Origin: a virus
Direction: 5' to 3' (one strand)
IMG/VR virus record: IMGVR_UViG_3300025083_000017
Span: 1 to 64,000 of that record
Length of the DNA: 64,000 bases
Part shown: piece after piece, positions 48,428 through 57,410 of the stretch
Numbering within the stretch: position 1 is the first letter of the stretch
How the letters are laid out: each line of letters starts with the position of its first letter
Made by a program: the position numbers and the translations under genes
The notes under the pieces: generated by a model
What the model was told of the DNA's origin: nothing
Database searches by the model: none
Seen by the model: only the letters and a program-made list of their open reading frames with translations

Positions 48428-50872
48428 TCAAACAGTACCAATTACTTCTTCGAAGTCAACACCCGTTCTAGTGGCAACGAACGTCAAGGTGACGAAGTTG
48501 ATAGACTTGGTTGGCTTCAGGAAGATATCAGCTCTAAACTCATTGTTGTCAATGACATCTGGAGTGTTGTTGGATTCGTCACAAATAACTCTGAAATCAT
48601 AAACACCTCTCTTGGCTTGAACATCTCTCAAATAGGGTTCGACAATGTTAACAAAGTTTGCTCTAGTGTTAGAGTCATTGAGTTCGAACAACTGGTCATT
48701 TGCAGCTCCCTCAAGAGCTTGTTCTACAGTCAAGAACAATCTTCTTACGTTAATTCTATCGAAGGCCGAAGAATATGCAAGAGCAGTCTTGTCACCGTAA
48801 AGTGCAATACCAGAACCTCTTTGGTTGATGATTGAGTTCACTCTAGCAGAGTAGAGTTCGTCTCTTTGATTCTTAGTTGGGTTGTATGCCATCTTAACAG
48901 CATTATTCAGAACACCTCTCTGGAGACCAGCAGGGGAGAACCAAGGATATGCATTAAGTGCAGTTCTTACCATCAGACCAGCAATATCACCATTGGTTGG
49001 GATATAACGGAATGCGTTATTGAATCTATCGAAGGTATACTTATAACCAGTATCAAACACCGCATAAGACGATGATTGTAAAGGTGAATAGAAACCTAAT
49101 ACGTTTGCGGTTTGTGTATTAGAATCAGTTACATTTACAACATTAGCTCTATGCGGAGAGATAGTCGCAACACAATCTTTCCTCTGTTCCGCAATAGAAA
49201 TTAGAAGATTGGCCTTCGCTTGTGATTCATTTTCTACCGCAAGTCCTGGACCCATGATTAGATAATCAACTGCAATCTCATCTTTATTAGAAAATAGATT
49301 GTAACCTTGCAACAGACCTGGGAGGTCAGCTGACATACCCTTATTTGCACTATAGTCAACACCACCAGTTAGTGTGTAACTTACATTTCCTAGTGATGAG
49401 AAATTAGTATTTTGTGCTTCTTGACCCCAAAGGCCTTCGGCAGTGGTATATGGTGTGGTCGCAGTTGAGAAACCAGATGCTGTTGGAATCGTATTCCAAT
49501 AAGTATCTTGTGCATTAGATGGATTAAATCCAGCAAAAGCAAACTTCGAGTTGTTTGCAATGAATTCCTTGTAGTAAGTCCTAGTAGGATTGTCTCCATC
49601 AGCAGTAGCATCAGAAGCCTTGGACAACGATACAAATCTCTCAACAATATTACCTTGAACGCCGGTAACATCTCCACTGTCGTCTACAACCACTACGTGG
49701 ATTGCGTCGTTTGCACCAGATCTTTCAGTTACAAATCTGTTAGATACTGGTCTTGGTGCAATGTTTCTCCAGTAAACTGTAGAGTTATTAAGACCAAGAG
49801 TTTGTTGATCGTACCAATCAGTGACTGTTGCACTGGTGAATGTCGTAGCCGCAATACCACTGGCTGGAGTAGTAATTAGTGTATCACCATCAGAGAATGA
49901 ATTTGCAGAATTGTAGTTCTGATAATCAACAGGAGTCTCAGATCCTGCAATTGATGTCAATGTTTGATATGTAACAGCTGTACCAACCAATGCAGATTGT
50001 GCAATACCTACAGCCAATGTGATTGTAGAAGAGCTAAAACTTACAATACGAACTCCACCTTCGGCACCATCAACTCCGGGATTATTTTGAATAACCGCGA
50101 GAGTTCCAGTAGTAATACCAGCGGTACTATTAACAGAAATTGTTTCTGTACTAGCAACTCCAATAGTTTTTACCGTAGTAAAACCAATGTTCTCAGTAGA
50201 TTGAGTAGTTGGGGTAACTCTTGAAAGTACCTTAACTTCAATCGAACTATTAGCAGCAGTTTGTGCGTCAGTATTAACTCCAGTAATGATACCTTTCAGA
50301 TTACCATTGAACTGAATTAGTGAACCATTGCCAGGGATCGTAGTTCCATCCTTTGCAGTGGATACGCCATAACCAACAACAAATCCTGATGCACCTGGAT
50401 TAGTGGTGGCAATACTGATAATCTGATCTGACAGGTTATCAATCGTACAAACCTTCAGACTATTCGACCATGTACCGGGGTTTCTTGCTGCCCAGTAGAA
50501 ACTGGAGTCTGTCTGATGATTCTGCTCATAATCATCCAGGTTGTCAATTCTAACAGTATCCGAAGCTTGTTGAGTTCCGGCATTACCATTATTCAGGGTG
50601 TCTCCACCGACTCTAACAACTTTTAGAATACCACCGTAGGAGAGGAATGAATTTCCAGACATCCAGTACTCGTACTGTCTATCAGTTCCAATTGGCTTAC
50701 CAAAAGTATCAAGGAATTGTTGCTGTGTCTCAATCGTAATTGGCTCATTTACCGGTCCCAGTGAAAAGGGTCCTGCAATTGCACCAATGTTGTCAAGAAC
50801 ATTCTCAGCTCTTCCAACAGTTAAGTCAACTTCCCTGACTAAAACTCCTGGAGATAGTTGAGGAGTAGCCAT
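48428..50872 (-). CDS. 18: Tail sheath protein, T4 gp18-like
   Basis: A complete 814-residue contractile sheath. The N-terminus (SPGVLVREVDLTVGRAENV) and C-terminal domain (INVRRLFLTVEQALEG, then VVEPYLRDVQAKRG-like sequence) are typical. The central region (about 190-330) is a Thr/Ser/Val-rich insertion domain. It is longer than T4 gp18 (659 residues), as is usual in cyanophages. A CATAAATA late box lies 37 bases upstream. Confidence 0.95.
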   Translation of the reverse strand: MATPQLSPGVLVREVDLTVGRAENVLDNIGAIAGPFSLGPVNEPITIETQQQFLDTFGKPIGTDRQYEYWMSGNSFLSYGGILKVVRVGGDTLNNGNAGTQQASDTVRIDNLDDYEQNHQTDSSFYWAARNPGTWSNSLKVCTIDNLSDQIISIATTNPGASGFVVGYGVSTAKDGTTIPGNGSLIQFNGNLKGIITGVNTDAQTAANSSIEVKVLSRVTPTTQSTENIGFTTVKTIGVASTETISVNSTAGITTGTLAVIQNNPGVDGAEGGVRIVSFSSSTITLAVGIAQSALVGTAVTYQTLTSIAGSETPVDYQNYNSANSFSDGDTLITTPASGIAATTFTSATVTDWYDQQTLGLNNSTVYWRNIAPRPVSNRFVTERSGANDAIHVVVVDDSGDVTGVQGNIVERFVSLSKASDATADGDNPTRTYYKEFIANNSKFAFAGFNPSNAQDTYWNTIPTASGFSTATTPYTTAEGLWGQEAQNTNFSSLGNVSYTLTGGVDYSANKGMSADLPGLLQGYNLFSNKDEIAVDYLIMGPGLAVENESQAKANLLISIAEQRKDCVATISPHRANVVNVTDSNTQTANVLGFYSPLQSSSYAVFDTGYKYTFDRFNNAFRYIPTNGDIAGLMVRTALNAYPWFSPAGLQRGVLNNAVKMAYNPTKNQRDELYSARVNSIINQRGSGIALYGDKTALAYSSAFDRINVRRLFLTVEQALEGAANDQLFELNDSNTRANFVNIVEPYLRDVQAKRGVYDFRVICDESNNTPDVIDNNEFRADIFLKPTKSINFVTLTFVATRTGVDFEEVIGTV

Positions 50873-50908
50873 GTTTTCTCTCTCCTTTGTTACTCATTTA
50901 ACTAAAAA

Positions 50909-50916
50909 TATTTATG
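50909..50916 (-). promoter_or_regulatory. Late promoter variant CATAAATA of gp18
   Basis: CATAAATA on the minus strand lies 37 bases before the gp18 ATG, after a hairpin at 50930-50960. The sheath gene is expected to be late. Confidence 0.6.
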
Positions 50917-50929
50917 AATATCCCGGTTT

Positions 50930-50960
50930 TGATAGGGTAAACAAGAAGTAAACCCTACCA
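50930..50960 (-). other. Hairpin between the gp17 cluster and gp18
   Basis: TGGTAGGGT and ACCCTATCA form a 9-bp stem (one G-T pair) around a 13-base loop on the minus strand. No T run follows, so it is not a classical terminator; it may act with RNA factors or stabilise the upstream mRNA end. Confidence 0.45.
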
Positions 50961-51185
50961 ATCAGGATATTCCCATCTTGATTTCGGAGTTCGGTCTTTC
51001 TTTCTCTCTTTTACATACTCAATGAAACACTCCTTACAGACATATGAATATGAAGAAGGAACCGCTCCTCTATCTTTTCTTGTCCTGTAAAAATCGTCCA
51101 CAAGATTTTTGACTTCACCACAACTTTTACATCTTCTATCATTTAACAGTAAATGACCTAGTTCTAGTTGCTCATCAAAGTCCAT
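50955..51185 (-). CDS. Small zinc-ribbon protein downstream of gp17
   Basis: The 76-residue protein has CKSCGEVKN and, 28 residues later, YVCKECF, forming a C-x2-C...C-x2-C zinc site. The end is basic (EYVKERKKDRTPKSRW). ATG at 51185 overlaps the gp17 stop (TAATG). It could bind DNA or assist packaging; similar zinc ribbons precede endonuclease VII in other phages, but no nuclease motif is here. Confidence 0.75.
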   Translation of the reverse strand: MDFDEQLELGHLLLNDRRCKSCGEVKNLVDDFYRTRKDRGAVPSSYSYVCKECFIEYVKERKKDRTPKSRWEYPDW

Positions 51186-52852
51186 TAGTAGTTCCAGAGT
51201 TCCCAACCACCGGCTGCCGAACCATACTCATCATATTCATTACTCTTGGTATACCACCTGTCTCCCTCGTTATCTACAAAGGTTCCTTCATCTAAACCAT
51301 CATTCATAAAACCAAATGGTGCCATGTCTTGTTCTATTTGATTCTTCTGTTCCTCATATAATCTCTTACGAACATCTTGGTCGGTCAGTTCTTTAAAGTA
51401 ATCTTGAGCAACCAACCATGCATAGATGACTAGACACATTGCAAGGTCATCATTACAACCTTCTTCTGCTTCGAATGAATTACTCTTTGAAATGAATGTA
51501 GTCAGTTCTGAGATAATCTCATAATCATTAAAAATGAGTTTATCTTCTTCAATCATTGTCTTGAGATTAAGTGACCCAATCTTCTTGACAGTCTTGGACA
51601 TCTTAACTCCAAGTTGTGTTTTAGTTCCAGAGAAACCCTGTCCTACAACCTGTCCTGCTCTACCACGCATTGCACACATCAGAACATTCTGATACTCTAA
51701 ATCATATTGAAGAATACTTGCAACCTGGTCTCCAATATCATTGACCTCACAAAGAACAAATGCATTGTTGTATTTCTTTGCTAACTGAAAAATAATGTTA
51801 GGGAACAACATTGGTTTGATTTCATTGTTCCTATACTTCGCCACAACTCTATGTGGGAATGTAGTAATATCAGTAATAATAAATGCAGAGTAGTCATTAC
51901 CTACTCCTCGTGCAACGTCAACAGTTGCAATATAATCGTGGTCAGGAATTGGTGCAACATGAACATCCAGTCCTGCACTCGTTTGAATTGGATTATCATA
52001 CACCATAGTTTTGAGTTTACTTGGTGCAATTAATGTATCAACAGACCCAAGAAATTCACACTCAAACTCAATCTTGAACTGTTGTTCAGAAGTGTTCTTG
52101 ATTGTTTGCTCTTTCCAGACTTCATCCCTACCAGGAACTTCTGACCAATGAACGTCAGTTGGAATATATTCATTCTTTGCCTTCTCTGCATCATGCCACA
52201 TTCTATAAAAGTGGTTCATGCCGTGAGGCGTAGAAACAATAATTACCTTCGTTGATTTACCTGAAGTGATAGTAGGATAAACAGAGGCAAAGAATGCGTC
52301 AGCAACATGATTGGGAACAAACGCAAATTCGTCCAAGAAGAGGATATTGAAAGACATACCTCGAACAGCTGACGCTGAGGTAGAAGCTGCAAGTATCTTA
52401 CTACCGTTCTCTAACTCAATGTTGCCTTTGTTCCATACAAGAATACCCTGTTGCATCCACTTTGGTAAGTTCTCATATGCAGTAGCCAGTCTTGCGAGCA
52501 GTTCTCTAGCCGTTGTAGCCTTGTTAGCCAGAATACCAATATTGACACTATCATTGAAGATTGCATAATGAAGTAGATACGATACACAGGTGGTTGACTT
52601 ACCAGTCTGTCTAGGCATCTTACAGATATTAAATCTATTCTCGTGGAAATTATTGATTAACTTATCTTGGAAATCGTAAGTCTTGAATGGTTGAAGTCCA
52701 TGGTCCAAGGTTACGATCTTTACATAATTATTTGCAAAGTATACTGGGTCCTGTTTACACTTAATATATTCTTCAATATTCTCTTGCGTAAACTCAATAG
52801 GGGTATTCGCCTTCTTGAGAAGGGGATTACCCAAATAAACATCATTACTCAT
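51185..52852 (-). CDS. 17: Large terminase subunit, T4 gp17-like
   Basis: Gp17 is the DNA packaging motor and nuclease. The ATPase has Walker A MPRQTGKST (79-87) and Walker B LFLDEF (171-176). The nuclease begins DVARGVGND (312-320) and includes LCEVNDIGDQ. 555 residues is normal for cyanophages. It lies 2 bases before the small structural gene upstream and is coupled to the zinc-ribbon gene after it. Confidence 0.96.
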   Translation of the reverse strand: MSNDVYLGNPLLKKANTPIEFTQENIEEYIKCKQDPVYFANNYVKIVTLDHGLQPFKTYDFQDKLINNFHENRFNICKMPRQTGKSTTCVSYLLHYAIFNDSVNIGILANKATTARELLARLATAYENLPKWMQQGILVWNKGNIELENGSKILAASTSASAVRGMSFNILFLDEFAFVPNHVADAFFASVYPTITSGKSTKVIIVSTPHGMNHFYRMWHDAEKAKNEYIPTDVHWSEVPGRDEVWKEQTIKNTSEQQFKIEFECEFLGSVDTLIAPSKLKTMVYDNPIQTSAGLDVHVAPIPDHDYIATVDVARGVGNDYSAFIITDITTFPHRVVAKYRNNEIKPMLFPNIIFQLAKKYNNAFVLCEVNDIGDQVASILQYDLEYQNVLMCAMRGRAGQVVGQGFSGTKTQLGVKMSKTVKKIGSLNLKTMIEEDKLIFNDYEIISELTTFISKSNSFEAEEGCNDDLAMCLVIYAWLVAQDYFKELTDQDVRKRLYEEQKNQIEQDMAPFGFMNDGLDEGTFVDNEGDRWYTKSNEYDEYGSAAGGWELWNY

Positions 52853-52854
52853 AA

Positions 52855-53781
52855 TTAATTATCCGTAAGCAAAATATCAAATGTACAAGTATATCTACCA
52901 TTATTTGATAATGTATGCATTCTTGCATCAATATCTGTTTTTTCTGGGAATGACTGAGGAATCGGATAAGTGAGTTGATATGGACCACCAACACCATTTA
53001 CTTCTGCAATGTGCCTTACTCCAAAATTCCCTGTACCACCTTCACGAACAAAAAGTTTAAAACTACCTGTTGATGTTCCCTGTGCAGTTACATCTAATCT
53101 CATTATAGAGCCAGTTTTACCTGCAGGAACAGTATATACTGACATCAGTGTCTGTCCTATATTTTCTAATATTTTTGCAACAGTGGTTGTAGATACTCTT
53201 ATTAGAATACGTTTACTGTTTGCAATATCGGCGGTGTTTGCATAGATCGCTCTATACACCCTATAAAACGTATTTGTGGTAGTTGCCGAGAAACCAGATA
53301 TAGTTACTGTCTCTGTAATGACATTGTAATTGACATCAAGTCCTTGTATTTCTACAGTGTCTCCATCAAGGTCAGTACTAGTATTGTTTTCATTATTTGG
53401 ATTTACAACTCGAACTTCAAGTTGACTGCCTGCAGAAATTGTATCCCAAGGATAAATTGTATCATTTTCATCCCAAATCGTTCCGTTAGTATCCTGACTC
53501 ATTTCAGGAACAGCACCAAACTTATGAATTTGTCCGTATCCTGGAGGTAAAGAGATTTGGGGTATGGGTGTTACAACCCATGGTGAAGTTCCTTGATTTA
53601 CCGTAATACTATTACCAATAGATACAACTGTATCCGAAGAGATACCCGATATATTAGCATCTACAGGAAATCTATTATCAGTAGAAATATATTGACCATC
53701 ACTTGATGCTATACCCATCACTTCAAACAAGGTAGTTTCTTGTTTAAGAAATGTACCTATTCCAGAATTCCAAATAGCCAT
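52855..53781 (-). CDS. Structural protein, likely tail or neck associated
   Basis: The 308-residue protein is Thr/Val/Ile-rich with repeated beta stretches (TVEIQGLDVNYNVITETVTI, ILIRVSTTTVAKILE). Its C-terminal part (GSIMRLDVTAQGTSTGSF, then FVREGG) resembles fibre or decoration proteins of marine phages. Its place between gp17 and the gp16 region suggests a virion role, but I cannot name it. Confidence 0.68.
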   Translation of the reverse strand: MAIWNSGIGTFLKQETTLFEVMGIASSDGQYISTDNRFPVDANISGISSDTVVSIGNSITVNQGTSPWVVTPIPQISLPPGYGQIHKFGAVPEMSQDTNGTIWDENDTIYPWDTISAGSQLEVRVVNPNNENNTSTDLDGDTVEIQGLDVNYNVITETVTISGFSATTTNTFYRVYRAIYANTADIANSKRILIRVSTTTVAKILENIGQTLMSVYTVPAGKTGSIMRLDVTAQGTSTGSFKLFVREGGTGNFGVRHIAEVNGVGGPYQLTYPIPQSFPEKTDIDARMHTLSNNGRYTCTFDILLTDN

Positions 53782-53784
53782 ATA

Positions 53785-54123
53785 CTAAACCCAATCTAAT
53801 TTACCAGGATGATATCTTTTGATATCACCAAACCTAACTGATGATTTTTGTTCTACTGGATATACTCGTTGAACAATTGCACCAGGATATTCACTTTGTA
53901 GTTGTTCTGCTAACTCCTGATTAGTTGGTAGTCTTACTGAGTCAGCCTGTTCTAACTGTACCCTATAAATACTACCCATCCAAACAAAGTCTGCAAGATA
54001 CTTATAGTTTTCTTCCACCTGTTGTTCTGGAGAAGCAGAATTATCACCACCTACATTGAGTGTTCCATTGAAGTCACCATTAATAGTGACTGATTCCTGT
54101 ATAAAATCTTTAAAATTTTTCAT
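53785..54123 (-). CDS. Small protein sharing a YPG-QR domain with its neighbour
   Basis: The 112-residue protein has VTINGDFNGTLNVGGDN near the start (beta-type), then FVWMGSIYRVQLEQ, LPTNQELAEQLQSEYPGAIV with QRVYPV after it, and a basic end (IKRYHPGKLDWV). The central part resembles the middle of the 463-residue protein just upstream. ATG at 54123 overlaps the upstream TGA. Function unknown; a virion accessory role is possible. Confidence 0.66.
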   Translation of the reverse strand: MKNFKDFIQESVTINGDFNGTLNVGGDNSASPEQQVEENYKYLADFVWMGSIYRVQLEQADSVRLPTNQELAEQLQSEYPGAIVQRVYPVEQKSSVRFGDIKRYHPGKLDWV

Positions 54124-55514
54124 CAGCACTTCCACTTTCTAAGGGCAAGAGCCTTACGAGTAGGTTCCCCATTAGGTTTTTTCATTGGTCCTTTAACTCC
54201 ACCCATACGAGCACAGAAAGATCTCTTTCTAGGACCACCTTCTGGTTGAGGAGCCTTAAGATCAGAACCAGGATTTTCACGTTCGTAAGACTTACGTCCC
54301 TTCTCGTTCAAACCACCTTTCTTATTCTTACCTTCTTTCCTCTGCCATGCAGCAGACTTCTCTTCAAGTTCTTCTACTTCCTCATTTACACCTACATTAA
54401 TCATAGGCTCACTTGGATTGTATGGTGCAATATCAAACCTTTGAAGATGACAACCAGGATAAATCTTCTCAAGAGCATCTTTGACTTCATTTCTCGAAGG
54501 TCTCTTAACTTCTGGGAAGAAGAGTTTCATCATCATATACTTACCTCTCCAGGTAAATCCTACCAGATAGACATTACCATTTTGTGCGGGAACTCTGGTT
54601 GCTTCTTCAATAGTATTTTCTTCCTTCATCTTTTCACGTTTTGCCTTTGTCTTAGCAAGGATACGTGCCTTGGCATCGTCCTGATCCTTTTTAGGGATAG
54701 GAGTTACAGCACCAACTTTTTGATCAACATCACCCGGAGCATATCCTTCAACCTTCACACAATTAGGAACTACTCTCTTACCCTTTTTCTTCATACCCTT
54801 CTGGGTATACCCAACCCAACACTTCTCATCAAGAACTTCTACTTCAATACCTGCGGCTTCCATACACCTGATTTGAAGGTCAGTAAATTCTGGAAGAGCC
54901 ATGAATTCTTCATTCTTCTTTGACTTACCGTAGTTGGCAGCACCTTTCTTACGACACTGAACCAAACGACCAGATGCATAAGCAGAAGGCCATACAGAAG
55001 CAGATGCCTTTACCTTATGATAACAAGCATCTTTCTTACCAGAACCTGAACCTTTCTTATCTGTTCCTTCAGTTACTTCTTCTTTCTTACCATATGTAAT
55101 ACAAGGATTCTTACCACACCCACAATTTTTTTCTTCTTTCATATCTTTAGAGTGTTTTCTAAGTCTCTTTGCCTGACTTGTATGCATTTCTACAGCCCCA
55201 TCAAGTTCCTTAGCAATCTTATCAATTTCTTTTGATTCCTTCATTTTCCTAGGACTATCGGTTTTGACATAAGTTGGCTTTGCAGCACCAGACTTTGATT
55301 GTTGGTTTGGGTCTGCTTTTTTCTTTCTACTTTGTGCCGACTTCCTTTCCGCAGGAGTCATACTAGCTCTCTTTGAAGAAGATACGCACTTAGGTGTTCC
55401 TTCGCCTGGTTTATCACTGGCACATGTACCACCAGTGACTACATTGACCCAACCAGACTTACCGTCTTTGGACTTGGATCCCTTAAACCACTTATGTAGA
55501 TTACCTTCCTGCAT
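54123..55514 (-). CDS. Multi-module Lys-rich virion-type protein with DUF5872- and DUF6321-like parts
   Basis: The 463-residue protein has a basic N-terminal region, a Cys motif (CGCGKNPC near 135), and KKDACYHKVKASASVWPSAY (about 155-175), a DUF5872-like pattern. Then come the YPG-QR domain (LEKIYPGCHLQRFDI) and a C-terminal DUF6321-like segment: SAAWQRKEGKNKKGGLNEKG, then KSFCARMGG-type and GPMKKPNGEPTRKALALRKW. These pieces recur in marine phage virion genes. Roles are unknown; a DNA-binding packaged protein is plausible from its charge. Confidence 0.72.
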   Translation of the reverse strand: MQEGNLHKWFKGSKSKDGKSGWVNVVTGGTCASDKPGEGTPKCVSSSKRASMTPAERKSAQSRKKKADPNQQSKSGAAKPTYVKTDSPRKMKESKEIDKIAKELDGAVEMHTSQAKRLRKHSKDMKEEKNCGCGKNPCITYGKKEEVTEGTDKKGSGSGKKDACYHKVKASASVWPSAYASGRLVQCRKKGAANYGKSKKNEEFMALPEFTDLQIRCMEAAGIEVEVLDEKCWVGYTQKGMKKKGKRVVPNCVKVEGYAPGDVDQKVGAVTPIPKKDQDDAKARILAKTKAKREKMKEENTIEEATRVPAQNGNVYLVGFTWRGKYMMMKLFFPEVKRPSRNEVKDALEKIYPGCHLQRFDIAPYNPSEPMINVGVNEEVEELEEKSAAWQRKEGKNKKGGLNEKGRKSYERENPGSDLKAPQPEGGPRKRSFCARMGGVKGPMKKPNGEPTRKALALRKWKC

Positions 55515-55539
55515 GTCAATAGAAAGAATTCTGTCCTAC

Positions 55540-55547
55540 TATTTATT
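55540..55547 (-). promoter_or_regulatory. Possible late promoter variant AATAAATA
   Basis: AATAAATA lies 26 bases before the ATG at 55514 and just after the stop of the coiled-coil structural gene upstream. First base differs from the consensus. Confidence 0.4.
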
Positions 55548-55548
55548 A

Positions 55549-56628
55549 CTATGTAATAGTGACAGAACCATCAATAATCGCATCTTCATCAGAAGCAACA
55601 CCTACCCAGGCAGTTCCAGTATAAACCTGAACAACATCAGTAGTAGAATTGTAAATCAACGCTCCTGCTGATGGCGTTAATGCATCTCTCTCTGTAGTAG
55701 TAAGAATTCTAATGCCATTTGCTACCCCACCAGTACTTTGGTTTTCAATTACATCCCACTTTTGAGTAGTAGAATTATATGACAGTATATAACCATTCTG
55801 AAGACCAGCAATATTGACATCATCAAGATCCTTGATGAATCCAGCACCACCACCTCCAATAGTAGAGGTGTGTCTGACACTTTCATAGACCATCTTACGC
55901 AGTTGATCTATTTCTCTTCTCAGTCTATTAACTTCACTATCCTTTCCATCAATGTCAATCTCTTCATCTGGAGTTAACTTATCCAGAATCTCAATACTCT
56001 TCATCATATTGGTAGAATTATCAACCTTCACATCAACATCATCTCTTATTTTTGCAAGAGTTTCCAATTCTTTTATACTCTCACCGAGTTCTTCAACATC
56101 TGCAACAGGTTCTGATGGTTTAAGAGGTTCTGGTTTAATTATATCTTCAGTTTCTATCTCAATAGGTTTATAATCATCTTTCCAATTACTAGTATCTACT
56201 TCTTCTTTCTGCTGTTTTACCCAATCATCAGGTATAAGATTATGTTTTTCTTTAAATTGATTATGTAATTTGGTTGGTGTAATATTATACTCTGCACTAA
56301 TCCCTCTCATAAGCCTATCAATTGACTTATAGGATGTACTTTTAAGATTTTTAAGTTCGGTCTCTAGAACATTTACTGCATTTATCGCACTTTGTTCTAC
56401 CTTAGGAGTTTCACTAAACAAAAACGCTTCAAAAATTTTTGCGTCTTTTTTAATTTTTTCTAATTCTTTTTCTTTTTTTAAACTTTTTTCTTTAACCTTC
56501 TTTTTTTCTTCACTCAAACTTGAGAAAAGGTCTCCTAAGGATACCTCTCCAAGTATTTCTTTAGTCTTTTCTTTGTCTTTTTTCTTTTCTTCGCCAATAA
56601 GAGAAAAGAAATCTCCTAAATTATCCAT
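55549..56628 (-). CDS. Coiled-coil structural protein
   Basis: The 359-residue protein begins with a repeated segment (LGDFFSLIGEEKKKDKEKTK, then LGDLFSSLSEEKKKVKEK) and continues in Lys/Glu-rich coiled coil. Its last 120 residues become Gly/Thr-rich (GGGGAGFIKDLDDVNI, then NSTTDVVQVYTGTAW), typical of fibre tips. A fibre or whisker-like role is inferred from the layout. It starts 2 bases after the upstream small structural gene. Confidence 0.72.
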   Translation of the reverse strand: MDNLGDFFSLIGEEKKKDKEKTKEILGEVSLGDLFSSLSEEKKKVKEKSLKKEKELEKIKKDAKIFEAFLFSETPKVEQSAINAVNVLETELKNLKSTSYKSIDRLMRGISAEYNITPTKLHNQFKEKHNLIPDDWVKQQKEEVDTSNWKDDYKPIEIETEDIIKPEPLKPSEPVADVEELGESIKELETLAKIRDDVDVKVDNSTNMMKSIEILDKLTPDEEIDIDGKDSEVNRLRREIDQLRKMVYESVRHTSTIGGGGAGFIKDLDDVNIAGLQNGYILSYNSTTQKWDVIENQSTGGVANGIRILTTTERDALTPSAGALIYNSTTDVVQVYTGTAWVGVASDEDAIIDGSVTIT

Positions 56629-56630
56629 TT

Positions 56631-56966
56631 TTATACAGATACAGTTGCATTTACAATAACTGAACCCTCAAAAGCCTTTGATACTACACTCGAACCAGAG
56701 GTTATAAGGATATCATAGTAGTTTCTACCTACTGTCAAATTTGATGTAATTGTTGCACCCATCGACAACGTAATTGTTCCAGTGGTTGATGCAATACCCA
56801 CAGTAAAACTACTTGAGCTACTCAAATCTTCTGGGTACTTCCTAATTTTAGAAACTCCAGTATACCCAGTCAAATCAATAATTGTTTGATCAGGATTCTT
56901 CATCACAAAATTCTGGGAAAAATCTGTTCCTTTATCAATTTGTATATTTACAGATTCGGCAGCCAT
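56631..56966 (-). CDS. Small beta-type structural protein
   Basis: 111 residues with NIQIDKGTDFSQNFVMKN at the start and TITLSMGATITSNLTVGR in the middle, ending in SVIVNATVSV. This is like small baseplate or decoration proteins with an immunoglobulin-type or BppU N-terminal fold. Identity within the virion is unknown. It begins 10 bases after gp16. Confidence 0.7.
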   Translation of the reverse strand: MAAESVNIQIDKGTDFSQNFVMKNPDQTIIDLTGYTGVSKIRKYPEDLSSSSSFTVGIASTTGTITLSMGATITSNLTVGRNYYDILITSGSSVVSKAFEGSVIVNATVSV

Positions 56967-56976
56967 TTCAGTCTTT

Positions 56977-57402
56977 TTAGGTATTTAGGTCCTTACCCGC
57001 ATTCTTTAACATTTTTTGAAGGTCTGCGGTAGAACCAACAAAAAGTGCATTATTGACGGTTGTTGGTCCTTTCGATTCTTCTTCTTTATTGACATCTTTA
57101 AGTTTTTTCTGAAGGTCCATCAACTTATCTGTAGCATCAGAGACACTCTTAATTAATTGACCAGCAACTTCATATGCTCTTGGCATCTCGCTTTCTTGAG
57201 CAAGTTCTAAGATTCCATTGATTGCTTCCTGACCCTTTTCAATGATTGAATATAAATTACCTCTCGTGTATTCATAGTCTTTACGAATATCTTCCTTAGA
57301 AGTTTCATATCTTTCAATTCTTTGTTCAATAACATTTTTTTCTGGTTTTACCTCTATTGGTTCAACATCAAAAGTTTCATTGAGCTTTTCATACTTATCC
57401 AT
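56977..57402 (-). CDS. 16: Small terminase subunit, T4 gp16-like
   Basis: The 141-residue protein is highly helical and charged. The block AYEVAGQLIKSVSDATDKLM with DLQKKLKD after it is characteristic of gp16 in T4-like phages, where it regulates gp17 and binds DNA ends. Its position between gp15 and gp17 also fits, although four structural genes separate it from gp17. Confidence 0.85.
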   Translation of the reverse strand: MDKYEKLNETFDVEPIEVKPEKNVIEQRIERYETSKEDIRKDYEYTRGNLYSIIEKGQEAINGILELAQESEMPRAYEVAGQLIKSVSDATDKLMDLQKKLKDVNKEEESKGPTTVNNALFVGSTADLQKMLKNAGKDLNT

Positions 57403-57410
57403 GATTTACC

